A stretch of DNA of 64,000 nucleotides from Geitlerinema sp. PCC 7407. GTDB taxonomy: Bacteria > Cyanobacteriota > Cyanobacteriia > PCC-7407. The notes under the pieces were generated by a model, which saw only the letters and a list, made by a program, of their open reading frames with translations, was not told where the DNA came from and did not search any database. The stretch's first letter is position 1. Each line of letters begins with the position of its first letter. Location: positions 1,228,501-1,292,500 of the forward strand of contig NC_019703.1 in assembly GCF_000317045.1 (NCBI RefSeq), read 5' to 3'. Shown one piece after another: positions 35,634-45,431 of this stretch. The position numbers were made by a program, and so were the translations under genes.

Positions 35634-36342
35634 CGATGGCCTCCCAGGACAGCTCAAACAACAGTCAAGAAGGTGGGGCAGGCAAGGACAGGGCGCGCAA
35701 AACACCAACCCCGTTTGCCGTCCAGCTGTTGCGGCCATTTTGACACACTCTCTGGCCAAAAGGGGTGAGGATTTCCTCAAGTCTCATTTGGGCGCTCCCA
35801 AATAATTGGTGTTAGAGTGAGGGAGACAGCTTGCGGATGCTCAAAAACGTTGAACTTCCCTCGGTTAACTGGATACCCGTGGCGACCACTTTGGTATCTA
35901 GAACTAAAACTGAAGCGTAGACGGCAGTGTGACCCAGCGCTGTCTTGGGTTGATCGTTGTGAAGCGCCCAGTATGAGCTGACCGACCTGTAAGTACAGGT
36001 TTGCGTCTAGCGGTTTTCGCGATGTCTAGTGCAAAAACCGCGACAGGACAATGACGCAGACTGGGTCGGTCAAACGCTCGAATTAAGAGCTTTTAACCAT
36101 CACTGAATTAAAGATCGCGACGTAAATCTTGGTGGATTTGCTGGCAGCTGCGATCGCGTTTTTTGCGCCTAGGCAAGGTTCTTTAAGGCGACTTTGGAAC
36201 GCGAGCGATCGCCTGTTATGCCTTGCTCCCCAAGCTTTACTAGAGGCTGCTGCCATTTGGCTGCTAGCCTCAAGGATCTGCCTCAGTGACGTCCTAACGA
36301 ACTTAGCGCTTCACATCCATTACCCATAGGACGCTCATCATC
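35634..36342. other. 709-base spacer with dense RNA-like secondary structure
   Basis: No gene is seen; the open frame 36129-36329 starts with TTG and has no family resemblance. A perfect 7-bp hairpin (ATTTGGG 35786-35792 with CCCAAAT 35797-35803) is followed by the structured block described next. After 36095 the sequence up to the speY-like start is unstructured and contains two HIP1-like sites. Confidence 0.5.
35871..36094 (+). ncRNA. Candidate structured non-coding RNA
   Basis: Stems read directly are: GGATACC/GGTATCT (35871-35877 with 35893-35899) enclosing GTGG/CCAC; ACCCA/TGGGT (35932-35936 with 35946-35950); CCTGT/ACAGG (35986-35990 with 35995-35999); TGCGTC/GACGCA (36002-36007 with 36053-36058) enclosing GCGGTTTT/AAAACCGC (36010-36017 with 36034-36041); and an outer TGACCGACC/GGTCGGTCA (35979-35987 with 36064-36072). 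Competing long-range pairs exist: GACCCAG 35931-35937 with CTGGGTC 36061-36067, and AGCGT 35914-35918 with ACGCT 36074-36078. A GCTC/GAGC hairpin plus TTTT (36076-36094) could end it. TTGAAC at 35850-35855 with GATACC 16 bases later is a weak promoter. The plus strand is inferred from this terminator. I cannot assign it to a known class; 6S RNA is one possibility from size and rod-like pairing. Confidence 0.45.
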
Positions 36343-37554
36343 ATGTCATCACTGCGCAGCCGCAAAATTGCTCCCGCCCCTATTCCCACCAACATCAACA
36401 TCACGGACCTCATCGACGGCTATTTCACCGCCTACAACTCTGCGCGCCTGCGGGAAATTTGCCATCTCTTGAGCCGGGAGGTCATGCAAGAAGGCGTCAC
36501 CGTCGCCCTGAGCCTTTCCGGCGCAATGACGCCAGCGGGTTACGGCGTGTCTGTGCTAGCGCCCTTAGTGCGAGCGGGCTTCATTGACTGGATCATTAGC
36601 ACTGGGGCCAACCTCTACCACGACATGCACTATGGCCTGGGCCTCAGTCTCTACGCCAGCAACCCCTTTGTAGACGATGTCAAACTGCGCCAAGAAGGCC
36701 GGATTCGCATCTATGACATTGTCTTTGGCTATGACGTCTTGCTCGAGACCGACGCCTTTATTCGGGAAATTTTGCGCGCCGAGCCCTTCCAAAAGCGTAT
36801 GGGAACAGCGGAGTTCCATCACCTCTTGGGTAAGTACGTCCGAGAAGTCGAAAAGCAGCTAGGCGTCCAGCACTCTTGCCTCTTGGCAACGGCCTATGAG
36901 TGCGGCGTGCCGATCTACACTTCGTCGCCGGGGGACAGCTCCATCGGCATGAACGTGGCGGCCCTAGCCCTGGAAGGATCGCAACTGATGATCGATCCCT
37001 CGCTGGACGTGAACGAAACCGCTGCGATCGCCTACAGTGCCCGAGAGACCAATATTCCGGGTGTCGAGGGCAGAAGTGCTGCTGTGATCTTGGGCGGCGG
37101 CAGCCCCAAGAACTTCTTGCTCCAAACCCAGCCTCAGCTTCACGAAGTCCTGGGCCTTGAGGAGCGCGGCCACGACTACTTTGTCCAAATCACTGACGCG
37201 CGTCCGGATACCGGTGGCCTCTCGGGCGCCACTCCCAGCGAGGCGGTGAGCTGGGGCAAAGTCGACCCAGAGGAACTCCCCAACACCATCGTCTGCTACA
37301 CCGACAGCACGATCGCGCTGCCGATCATCGCAGCCTACGTGATGAATCAGTGCGAGCCCCGCCCGCTCAAGCGCCTCTACGATCGGCGCGGAGAGATGCT
37401 CTCGCTGCTCAAGGCAGATTACGCCGCGGCTCGCGCAGCCGCAAAATCAGCCGAGAAGTCTTCGCTGAGCACCCTGCCCATGCAACCGGTGCAGAAGGAA
37501 CCTGCGCCAGTCGTGGCAACCTATCCCTGTGGAACGCCCATCCGCCGCAGATAG
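36343..37554 (+). CDS. Deoxyhypusine synthase family protein (homospermidine synthase-like)
   Basis: A 403-residue NAD-dependent enzyme of the deoxyhypusine synthase fold. Seen are the N-terminal [21 protein letters not shown] and [16 protein letters not shown], the central [16 protein letters not shown], and the probable catalytic Lys256 in [13 protein letters not shown], which aligns with the aminobutyl-carrying lysine of true deoxyhypusine synthase. Bacteria lack eIF5A; the bacterial relatives are believed to transfer the aminobutyl group from spermidine to putrescine (homospermidine synthesis) or to modify other targets. [15 protein letters not shown] provides the spermidine-site Trp-Gly-Lys. 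It stands alone, preceded by the structured spacer and followed by a perfect palindromic terminator. Confidence 0.9.
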   Translation: MSSLRSRKIAPAPIPTNINITDLIDGYFTAYNSARLREICHLLSREVMQEGVTVALSLSGAMTPAGYGVSVLAPLVRAGFIDWIISTGANLYHDMHYGLGLSLYASNPFVDDVKLRQEGRIRIYDIVFGYDVLLETDAFIREILRAEPFQKRMGTAEFHHLLGKYVREVEKQLGVQHSCLLATAYECGVPIYTSSPGDSSIGMNVAALALEGSQLMIDPSLDVNETAAIAYSARETNIPGVEGRSAAVILGGGSPKNFLLQTQPQLHEVLGLEERGHDYFVQITDARPDTGGLSGATPSEAVSWGKVDPEELPNTIVCYTDSTIALPIIAAYVMNQCEPRPLKRLYDRRGEMLSLLKADYAAARAAAKSAEKSSLSTLPMQPVQKEPAPVVATYPCGTPIRRR

Positions 37555-37619
37555 GTGACAGCCTTTAGGTGATTGCGAAAGGCGATCGCCTAAAAGCTGG
37601 TCTCAGTCTTCAATGCATT

Positions 37620-37655
37620 CAAAAAGTCCTCGGCAGATCTGCCGAGGACTTTTTG
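37620..37655. terminator. Perfect 36-base palindromic terminator
   Basis: A 36-base perfect inverted repeat: AAAAAGTCCTCGGCAGA (37621-37637) meets its reverse complement TCTGCCGAGGACTTTTT (37638-37654), plus one more C-G pair. The A and T runs at both ends make it work in both directions, for the speY-like gene and for aroC. Confidence 0.93.
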
Positions 37656-37715
37656 CACGACGTGTCTGTGAATGGGAAATCTCCAGCTAACGCTTCGCGT
37701 CTAGCTGGATGAGCG

Positions 37716-38804
37716 TCAAAGCGAATGGCACTGAGCGTGATCGCGCAGGAGGTGATCGCACAGCACCAGCGCCACCATCGCTTCAACCATGGGCACGGCC
37801 CGAGGCAAAACGCAAGGGTCATGACGTCCCTTACCGGCCAGCACGGTTTCTTCTCCGCTGCTGGTGACCGTCCGCTGCTCTTTGCGAATCGTTGCGGTCG
37901 GCTTGAAGGCCACGCGCAACACAATATCCTCCGCGTTGGAAATGCCGCCCTGAATGCCGCCTGAGCGGTTGGTTACGGTGCGAATTTCCCCTTGCTCATC
38001 AACATAGAATTCGTCGTTGTGCTCGATACCTGTCAGGAGCGTACCAGCGAAGCCAGAGCCAATCTCGAAGCCCTTGCTGGCGGGCAGGGACATGACAGCT
38101 TTGGCCAGATCGGCCTCTAGTTTGTCAAAGACGGGTGATCCCAAACCCTTGGGCACCTGGCGGGCCACGCACTCCACAACGCCGCCAACTGAGTTGCCGT
38201 CACGACCAAGCTGCTCGATCAGCTCCACCATGCGCTCTGCTGCTTCCGAATCGGGGCAGCGGACAATATTGCTTTCGATCTGCTCCAGCGTGACGATCGC
38301 CGGATCTACCACCCCTTCGAGATCCTTGATGCGCTTGACGTAGGCCAGAACTTCGATGCCAGCAGCCTGCCGCAGAATCTTCTTGGCGATCGCCCCCGCA
38401 GCCACCCGGCCAATCGTCTCCCTTGCAGAAGAGCGACCGCCCCCCTGCCAGTTCCGAATACCGTACTTCGCGTCGTAGGTCGCGTCGGCATGGGAGGGGC
38501 GATACTTCATCGCCATCTCGTCGTAGTCCTGGGGCCGTGTGTCTTTGTTGCGCACCAAGACGGTAATGGGCGTCCCGAGAGTCTTGCCCTCAAAGACCCC
38601 AGACACGATCTCGCACGTATCCGTCTCTTTGCGCGGCGTCGTGATCTTGCTCTGGCCTGGGCGACGGCGATCGAGCTCAAACTGGATCTCTTCTAGAGAA
38701 ATCTCTAAACGGGGCGGGCAACCATCGATCACAACACCTACCCCACCACCGTGGGACTCTCCAAAGGTCGTGATCCGAAACAGATGTCCAAACGTGTTGC
38801 CCAT
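37716..38804 (-). CDS. aroC: Chorismate synthase
   Basis: Makes chorismate, the last common step to aromatic amino acids, quinones and folate, using reduced FMN. The 362-residue protein has the signature [17 protein letters not shown] near the N-terminus, [14 protein letters not shown], and [20 protein letters not shown] in the second third, which contribute flavin and substrate contacts. The [15 protein letters not shown] motif is also present. The length and the ATG at 38804 are normal. It is a single gene between two strong terminators, downstream of psbA on the same strand. Confidence 0.97.
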   Translation of the reverse strand: MGNTFGHLFRITTFGESHGGGVGVVIDGCPPRLEISLEEIQFELDRRRPGQSKITTPRKETDTCEIVSGVFEGKTLGTPITVLVRNKDTRPQDYDEMAMKYRPSHADATYDAKYGIRNWQGGGRSSARETIGRVAAGAIAKKILRQAAGIEVLAYVKRIKDLEGVVDPAIVTLEQIESNIVRCPDSEAAERMVELIEQLGRDGNSVGGVVECVARQVPKGLGSPVFDKLEADLAKAVMSLPASKGFEIGSGFAGTLLTGIEHNDEFYVDEQGEIRTVTNRSGGIQGGISNAEDIVLRVAFKPTATIRKEQRTVTSSGEETVLAGKGRHDPCVLPRAVPMVEAMVALVLCDHLLRDHAQCHSL

Positions 38805-38888
38805 ATTTCTTAATAAAACCCAGAGACTCTCATCTTACGTCAATTCCGCGGATGCTTCATCGGGCGCTCCTCGAGAAGTCATCAACGA

Positions 38889-38921
38889 AAAAAGGGTGTC
38901 CCCTCAGGGGACACCCTTTTT
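38889..38921 (-). terminator. Intrinsic terminator of psbA
   Basis: AAAAAGGGTGTCCCC (38889-38903) pairs perfectly with GGGGACACCCTTTTT (38907-38921) around a 3-base loop. With T runs on both strands it ends the psbA message 57 bases after its stop. Confidence 0.93.
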
Positions 38922-38977
38922 GGCCTTCTAGATTACTCTTTTGCTTTTACAGCTGTGGAGTATCTGAGCCTGATTGA

Positions 38978-40084
<1,107 letters not shown>

Positions 40085-40137
40085 TTATGTCGGTATGTAT
40101 GAAGGCTTTGCGGTGTTTTGCTTGGCCTTATGGATAT

Positions 40138-40166
40138 ACATTAACGGCTTTATGACTTTTTGTAAA
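40138..40166 (-). promoter_or_regulatory. psbA promoter
   Basis: On the minus strand, TTTACA (complement of 40161-40166) is the -35 and TAATGT (complement of 40138-40143) the -10, separated by exactly 17 bases. Transcription would begin near 40131, giving an AT-rich leader of about 70 bases. Both hexamers match cyanobacterial psbA promoters well. Confidence 0.75.
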
Positions 40167-40249
40167 GAGGATCGTTACAAAAACTCTTGTTTGGTTCGCT
40201 TTTGGGGCGAGGTGTGCAGAGTGCGATCGCCCCAAAGCGCTGCGGGAGC

Positions 40250-41320
40250 TCAGCTTCGGCCAGCGAAAGCGAGATCTTGAGTGTTTGTTGCGTAACTTAA
40301 CTTCAGCTTAGGGGCGATCGCCCCTAGGTCCAAGGCCAGGTAGCGATCGAGGGCCATGTACATCCAGTAGACGGGCATCTGCGGGTCCTGACCCGTTTTA
40401 TGAAAGCCCAAGGACAGGGTGAGCTCTTCATGAAAAGGATGGACGACCAGCGTGTGGATGTCGCACAGATTGGGAAACTGCTGCTGCATGTCTTGCAACA
40501 GGGTTTGGGCATCTTCTAGCATCCCGATTACCTGATCGGGCGTCATGAACGATGGCTCGATCATCCAGCTGCGCACAAAGACAGAGGTGCAGGTCAAGTC
40601 GCCGGGCTGTGCGACCTCGATGGGATCAACGTCATTGGCGGTGCTCAGATGGAGACTCTTGCTAGGCGCCATAAAAAACCGCTCCTCTGAGCTGGCTGCC
40701 GTCGGGTACAGGACGTAGAAGCCAACGGGGTGCAAGGTGTCGCAGCGGCGCAGCACCCGCATCCCTTGGGGATACTGCTGAGACCAGCGGCGCAGGGTCT
40801 TGGCAATCTGGTGGGAGGTGCAGTCGGGGATGCGGTTGAGCCAGTTGTAGGTGCGGGCCAAAAAGTTGGCGACGGGAATGGTGTCAGTGCGGGGATTGAA
40901 GGTATCGATCGCTGTGGTGGGCTGTTCTGCGGCTTCGGATTCGGCCTGAAATTCGGGTAGGAGGCAGATCTGGATGCAGGTCGTGTTGCCGTCAAATTGC
41001 TTATTGATCAAGCCGAGGGCGACCAGCTTGTCCAGCATGAGACCCGCAGCGCGATCGCTCCCTCGATCTTGATCCTCATAGAAGAGAACGGCTGCCTCTC
41101 GATGGGTACAGGGAAGAAAACCCTGAGGTACGCCCAGCTGTCGCAGAGGTGAAGGGAGAGACCGCTGAGCTGCCTGCTGCTCCTTGAGGAAAAGATAAAC
41201 CCAGAGACGAACAAAGCACTGGGCGCGCCGACGGGTTAGGCCGACTCGATTGAGCAGTTGATTGATGTAGCGACTTTGTTGGTTAGGGGGAAAGTGCTGA
41301 TCGATGCACTCGGGATTCAT
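40250..41320 (-). CDS. Unknown protein with winged-helix-like start and GNAT-like end
   Basis: I do not recognise it with certainty. From the ATG at 41320 it has 356 residues; the frame is open 200 bases further upstream but those codons look non-coding. Residues 15-120 are helical with a basic RVGLTRRRAQCFVRLWVYLF stretch and a LDKLVALGLINKQFDGNTTCIQI end, resembling a winged-helix or replication-initiator-like DNA-binding region. The C-terminal half (about 230-345) contains GFYVLYPT and HTLVVHPFHEELTLSLGFHKTG, a strand-helix order like an N-acetyltransferase (GNAT) fold. It is upstream of psbA on the same strand, but the psbA promoter lies in the gap. A perfect TAGGGGCGATCGCCCCTA palindrome lies inside its last codons at 40309-40326. 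Confidence 0.6.
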   Translation of the reverse strand: MNPECIDQHFPPNQQSRYINQLLNRVGLTRRRAQCFVRLWVYLFLKEQQAAQRSLPSPLRQLGVPQGFLPCTHREAAVLFYEDQDRGSDRAAGLMLDKLVALGLINKQFDGNTTCIQICLLPEFQAESEAAEQPTTAIDTFNPRTDTIPVANFLARTYNWLNRIPDCTSHQIAKTLRRWSQQYPQGMRVLRRCDTLHPVGFYVLYPTAASSEERFFMAPSKSLHLSTANDVDPIEVAQPGDLTCTSVFVRSWMIEPSFMTPDQVIGMLEDAQTLLQDMQQQFPNLCDIHTLVVHPFHEELTLSLGFHKTGQDPQMPVYWMYMALDRYLALDLGAIAPKLKLSYATNTQDLAFAGRS

Positions 41321-41823
41321 GTGTAAGCTCCATCGCGCTGCAAGAGTACCCTGAAGGGTGAAACGCCGAGGCCTGCAAGGGTCGAAACTGGAATAGATAT
41401 GCTTGCCAGAAGCGGGGCGAGACGTGCGGCGATCGCCTGCATTGCCTAGCTGTGCCTTGAAAAAGCGCCAAAACTCTGAGGCTTTCGGGACGAAGCTGGG
41501 AGAAATGCTTTTCCAAGACAGCATAGAACTACCCGTTGATTACGGGAGATTACGGAAAAAGGGCGATCGCCCTGCGCCACGCCGCTTTCTGTAGGGTTGC
41601 TGAGAGCGCTGAAAAGCCAGTACAACCCTAAAAACTTCACCCTGCTTCAGAGAACTTCTGCGCTCTACAGCGCAATGGCGATCGCTTTGAGTCCATCGGT
41701 CTGCTTACAGAATGCTCATTGTGGCTTCAGAAACCGAGGCTTCACAATGGCCTCATGTTTCGCAACAGTGAAACTCCGGAGAGTATTCCTGTTGATTTGA
41801 AGACCCTGTAAAGGAGATTCCTG
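41321..41823. other. Divergent spacer with inverted repeats
   Basis: No gene is seen in 503 bases. CATTGTG (41717-41723) and CACAATG (41743-41749) form an inverted repeat 75-107 bases before the PAS-LuxR gene. GAGGC (41736-41740) and GCCTC (41750-41754) could form an alternative overlapping stem. Either could be an operator or a leader structure. The LuxR gene itself has a strong AAGGAG site near 41812. Confidence 0.45.
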
Positions 41824-42471
41824 ATGTTCACTCAAAGCCCCCAGATGAACAATCGCACTTGTATTGCTGAGCGCTCCCCCACGCAACGCTTTTCATCTTC
41901 TTCGGCAACTGCTGAGCGAGAGCCTCAGCCTCGCTCCTTCGAGATTTTGCGGGCTGTATTGGAGAGCCTAGAAGACGGAATTTTAATCCTGACCCCTCAA
42001 GGACAGATAGTGCATGCCAATGTTCGCGCGCAGCAGATGTGCCAGGCGCTGCACCGAGGAACGAAGGAGCGTCGACCTCTGCCAGACAGCATTTGGCGAG
42101 TCTGCCGCGCTCTGGTGGAAGGGCGAGAAATCTTGCCAGAGCACCCAATGATGATTGAGTCTGAGGTGCTCACGGCGGGTGCGACAAAGATTCGCGCCCA
42201 GGCCCGCTGGCTGGCGCCCGAAGAAGGCGATCGCCCTTATGTCTTGGTGACTCTCGAGGATTTGCAAGCCTCGATGCAAAAAGTCGCGATCGCAGATGTC
42301 GAGAAGTACGGCCTCACGCCTCGCGAAGCAGAGGTCTGGATGCTGCGACGGGCGGACTGTTCCTACAAAGAGATTGCTGCCCAGCTTTACATCACCCTCA
42401 ACACGGTGAAAAAGCACATGAAAAATATTCAGGCAAAGCGCCAACAGTTTGAATGGGTCGAGGAGGCATAG
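41824..42471 (+). CDS. PAS-LuxR transcriptional regulator
   Basis: A 215-residue protein. The first 40 residues are low complexity. Residues 42-145 form a compact PAS-like sensor (EILRAVLESLEDGILILTP, then GQIVHANVRAQQMC). A LuxR/GerE helix-turn-helix follows at about 160-210 (YGLTPREAEVWMLRR, then SYKEIAAQLYITLNTVKKHM), with the invariant Glu and the recognition helix. It lacks a receiver domain, so it probably senses a ligand or works with another protein. The strong AAGGAG site confirms the ATG. It is a single gene ended by a HIP1-centred terminator. The targets are unknown. Confidence 0.87.
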   Translation: MFTQSPQMNNRTCIAERSPTQRFSSSSATAEREPQPRSFEILRAVLESLEDGILILTPQGQIVHANVRAQQMCQALHRGTKERRPLPDSIWRVCRALVEGREILPEHPMMIESEVLTAGATKIRAQARWLAPEEGDRPYVLVTLEDLQASMQKVAIADVEKYGLTPREAEVWMLRRADCSYKEIAAQLYITLNTVKKHMKNIQAKRQQFEWVEEA

Positions 42472-42519
42472 GCGCTGACCCGAGCAACCCCGAAATTGTT
42501 GACCTTTGCTGATTTTTCC

Positions 42520-42547
42520 AACCCCGGCTGCGATCGCAGCCGGGGTT
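42520..42547 (+). terminator. HIP1-centred palindromic terminator of the PAS-LuxR gene
   Basis: AACCCCGGCTGCGA (42520-42533) is directly followed by its reverse complement TCGCAGCCGGGGTT (42534-42547); the tip is GCGATCGC. CATTTTGGGTTTAT follows. It is an exact 28-base palindrome. Confidence 0.8.
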
Positions 42548-42798
42548 CATTTTGGGTTTATGTTTTCGGTCTATGCTTTTGATCTATTAAGGGTTTTTGT
42601 GCCCTAGAGCACTGGGCGTTGCGGACGCCCGGCATTACACAAGGTCGCGTCTGAAGCTTGCTGAAACACCAAAACCCCAGCTAGGAGGCCACTGCTAGGT
42701 CAAACTGAGCAGAAACCTTGCCGGTGCCTCGCTTGTCCAAGCGGCTGAGTTGCTGCCGAGTTGCTACAGTAGAGCCTGCGCGCTCTGGTGGTAACGTT

Positions 42799-43818
42799 AT
42801 GGCTGCTTTTCGAGGAACGGTCACCTACAGCCCAGCCTATACTTTGGTCCCCACCTATGAGTGCTTCAACCGCTGTGCCTACTGCAACTTTCGGGCAGAG
42901 CCGGGGAGCCAGGAGTGGTTGACGCTAGAGGAGGCTCGCGATCGCCTGCTGCAAGTCCGCCCTCGGGGGGTTCGAGAAATCCTTATCTTGAGCGGCGAAG
43001 TTCATCCCCACAGCCCTCAGCGGCCCGCCTGGTTTGAGCGCATCTACGAATTGTGTGAGCTGTCGCTGTCCCTGGGATTTTTGCCCCACACGAACGCTGG
43101 GCCGCTGCTGCGCCCGGAAATGCAGCGGATGAAAGACGTGAATGTCTCCATGGGGCTGATGCTGGAGCAGGTCACGCCCAAGCTGCTAGAGACGGTGCAC
43201 CGCCACGCCCCCAGTAAGCAGCCTGAAGTGCGCCTTGAACAGCTGCGGTGGGCCGGAGAGCTGGGAATTCCCTTCACGACGGGGTTGCTGATCGGTTTGG
43301 GGGAGACCATGGCCGACCGCCAGGAAACGCTGGAGGCGATCGCCCAGATTCACAACCAGTGGGGCCACATCCAAGAGGTGATTTTGCAGCCCCACAGCTT
43401 GGGAAGTCAGCAACTGTGGCAAGGAGCTTCGGCGGACGCTGCGGCCTTTGTCGAGACAGTCGCGATCGCCCGACAGATCTTGCCGCCCGCAATTGCCGTG
43501 CAGATTCCCCCCAACCTGCTGCACCGCCCCGAAATCTTGTTGCAGTGCCTAGAAGCGGGGGCTCGGGACTTGGGCGGGCTCGGTCCCAGAGACGAGGTCA
43601 ATCCCGACTATCCCCATCCCACCGTGGCGGCCCTAGACGAAATCCTGCGGCCCCAGGGATGGCACCTAACCCCCCGTTTGCCGGTGTATGCGGCCTATGA
43701 CCCTTGGCTGCCGGCGTCTTTGCAGGCCCCGGTTCAGGCCCATCGCCAATCCCTGGCCCAGGCCTCAGGCGCGATCGCCCCTGCAAAAACTTCATTGCCG
43801 TCTCACAGCCACAAGTAG
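42799..43818 (+). CDS. cofG: FO synthase subunit 1 (radical SAM)
   Basis: With CofH it makes 7,8-didemethyl-8-hydroxy-5-deazariboflavin, the chromophore of cyanobacterial photolyases and precursor of F420. The 339-residue protein shows the radical-SAM cluster motif CFNRCAYCNF near residue 23, the glycine-rich EILILSGEVHP, the HTNAGPLL strand and TTGLLIGLGETMADR, all typical of CofG. The frame is open 81 bases upstream, but the ATG at 42799 gives the right start. CofH is not next to it. Nothing beside it points to a larger F420 pathway. Confidence 0.93.
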   Translation: MAAFRGTVTYSPAYTLVPTYECFNRCAYCNFRAEPGSQEWLTLEEARDRLLQVRPRGVREILILSGEVHPHSPQRPAWFERIYELCELSLSLGFLPHTNAGPLLRPEMQRMKDVNVSMGLMLEQVTPKLLETVHRHAPSKQPEVRLEQLRWAGELGIPFTTGLLIGLGETMADRQETLEAIAQIHNQWGHIQEVILQPHSLGSQQLWQGASADAAAFVETVAIARQILPPAIAVQIPPNLLHRPEILLQCLEAGARDLGGLGPRDEVNPDYPHPTVAALDEILRPQGWHLTPRLPVYAAYDPWLPASLQAPVQAHRQSLAQASGAIAPAKTSLPSHSHK

Positions 43819-43854
43819 TATTATTGTAGACTGTGTCGAATTTACAGCCGGTCC

Positions 43855-44052
43855 ATGCCGAAACTGAAATCCCGTAAAGCAGCTGCTAAGCGCTTCCAGC
43901 GGAGCGGCAGCGGTAAGATTATGCGCCGCAAGGCTTTCAAAAACCACCTGCTCCAGCATAAAGGTACCGATCGCAAAAACCGCCTCTCCAAGCGAGTGGT
44001 GGTCGATGAGCGCGATGCAGCCAACGTTGAATTGATGCTCCCCTACTTGTAA
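43855..44052 (+). CDS. rpmI: Ribosomal protein L35
   Basis: A 65-residue basic protein starting [20 protein letters not shown] and ending in the conserved hydrophobic ML-Pro-Tyr-Leu. It is a late 50S subunit protein. It is followed 24 bases later by rplT, the usual pair. The customary infC gene upstream is missing; cofG takes its place. Confidence 0.97.
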   Translation: MPKLKSRKAAAKRFQRSGSGKIMRRKAFKNHLLQHKGTDRKNRLSKRVVVDERDAANVELMLPYL

Positions 44053-44076
44053 GGTCTACGGAAACGGTAAAGAGAT

Positions 44077-44430
44077 ATGGCACGGGTAAAACGGGGTAAT
44101 GTGGCGCGCAAGCGTCGCAAGAAAATTCTGAAGCTGGCGAAAGGCTTCCGCGGATCTCACTCTCGTCTGTTCCGCACAGCTAACCAGCAGGTGATGAAGG
44201 CGTTGCGTAACGCCTATCGCGATCGCCGCCGCCGGAAGCGTGACTTCCGTCGTCTGTGGATTGCGCGCATCAACGCTGCTTCTCGTCAGCACGGTGTCAG
44301 CTACAGCCAACTGATCGGCAACCTCAAGAAGGCTGACATCCAGATCAACCGCAAAATGCTCGCTCAGCTCGCAGTTCTTGACCCGGCCACGTTTGGCAAG
44401 GTCGTAGAAGCCGCTGGCAACAAAAAGTAA
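44077..44430 (+). CDS. rplT: Ribosomal protein L20
   Basis: A 117-residue protein needed for early 50S assembly, binding 23S rRNA. It starts [19 protein letters not shown] and shows the conserved [26 protein letters not shown] and [12 protein letters not shown] segments. In other bacteria L20 also represses its own operon through a leader structure; I cannot see an evident mimic here. A short GGCTGG-TTAT-CCAGCC hairpin (44439-44454) follows the stop. Confidence 0.98.
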   Translation: MARVKRGNVARKRRKKILKLAKGFRGSHSRLFRTANQQVMKALRNAYRDRRRRKRDFRRLWIARINAASRQHGVSYSQLIGNLKKADIQINRKMLAQLAVLDPATFGKVVEAAGNKK

Positions 44431-44545
44431 GGCTTGATGGCTGGTTATCCAGCCTCACAGCAATTTTCGAGATGGTTTATCATCCGACGTCGGTCATGAT
44501 GATCAGGGAGCAGCACCAGTCTTTGTTTGCTTGGTCCTCGCCTCG

Positions 44546-45403
44546 ATGAAAATTGCTGTGCCTATGTTTTTAAATTTAATTCGCAGCTTTCAGCAGACGC
44601 TCGCTCTGCGCTACAGCCCCTTCAGTTTCGGCTTGGCGATCGCCTTGGCAGGAAGCTCAGCCTTCTTGCCAAGGTTTGCGGTTGCGGCAGAACTAGACGA
44701 AATCCAAAAGCGTGGCTACCTGATAGTTGCGGTCAAAGAGACTGTGAATCCTCTGGGCTACCGAGACGCATCGGGAACCCTCCAAGGTTTTGAAATAGAA
44801 ATTGCTCATCGCCTCGCGGAAGAACTCTTGGGTCGCCGCGAGGCGATTCGGTTTGTGCCGGTGAGCAACCGCGATCGCCTTTCGGCTGTGCTCACAGATC
44901 AAGTAGACTTGGCGATCGCTCAGATGACCGTCACGGCTTCGCGGATGCGCTTGGTCAGCTTTAGCCACCCCTACTATATAGACGGGACGGCTCTAATTAC
45001 TGCCAATCCTTCATTTCAGCGCTTGGCAGATGCTCGCCAAGCCACTGTGGCGATCCTAGAAGGCTCTAGCGCGATCGCCGCGGTCCAGTACTTTTTGCCT
45101 AGAGCTCAGCTCGTGGGTGTGACCTCCTACGCCGAAGCGCGATCGCTGCTGGAGACGGGCGCAGTCGAGGCTTTTGCGGGCGATGCCAGCGTGTTGAGCG
45201 GCTGGGCTCGGGAAAATCCCGGCTACCGGCTACTGCCGCCGCTGCTGTCCGGAGAGCCCCTGTCCGTCGTGATGCCCAAGGGAGTCCAGTACGACCCGCT
45301 GCGCCGAGAAGTCAACGCTGCGATCGCCCGCTGGGCCGAAGAAGGCTGGCTCAAGCAAGAAGCAGCGCAATGGGGGCTACCGGACGGTGTAGGCTGGAAG
45401 TGA
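44546..45403 (+). CDS. Periplasmic solute-binding protein, amino-acid type (SBP family 3)
   Basis: About 285 residues. A long N-terminal signal (hydrophobic FSFGLAIALAGSSAFLP, then AVAAELDEI) exports it. The mature part has the family-3 opening EIQKRGYLIVAVKETVNPLGYRD, FEIEIAHRLAEELLG, and the ligand-loop segment DLAIAQMTVTASRMRLVSFS. It should capture a polar amino acid or similar. No permease or ATPase gene is near, so it is an orphan receptor. The frame's first possible start is a TTG at 44531; I chose the ATG at 44546. It is followed 28 bases later by ycf37. Confidence 0.85.
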   Translation: MKIAVPMFLNLIRSFQQTLALRYSPFSFGLAIALAGSSAFLPRFAVAAELDEIQKRGYLIVAVKETVNPLGYRDASGTLQGFEIEIAHRLAEELLGRREAIRFVPVSNRDRLSAVLTDQVDLAIAQMTVTASRMRLVSFSHPYYIDGTALITANPSFQRLADARQATVAILEGSSAIAAVQYFLPRAQLVGVTSYAEARSLLETGAVEAFAGDASVLSGWARENPGYRLLPPLLSGEPLSVVMPKGVQYDPLRREVNAAIARWAEEGWLKQEAAQWGLPDGVGWK

Positions 45404-45431
45404 ACCATAGCAAGTCCTTTTACGCATCACG

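Noticed and set aside
35979-36072. Reading the structured spacer as a transposon end or terminator pair
   Set aside because: The stems are nested with unpaired insertions and no target duplication or transposase is near; only the last small hairpin has a T run.
36129-36329. 66-codon open frame before the deoxyhypusine-synthase-like gene
   Set aside because: TTG start, no ribosome site, no resemblance to known small proteins; hydrophobic by chance.
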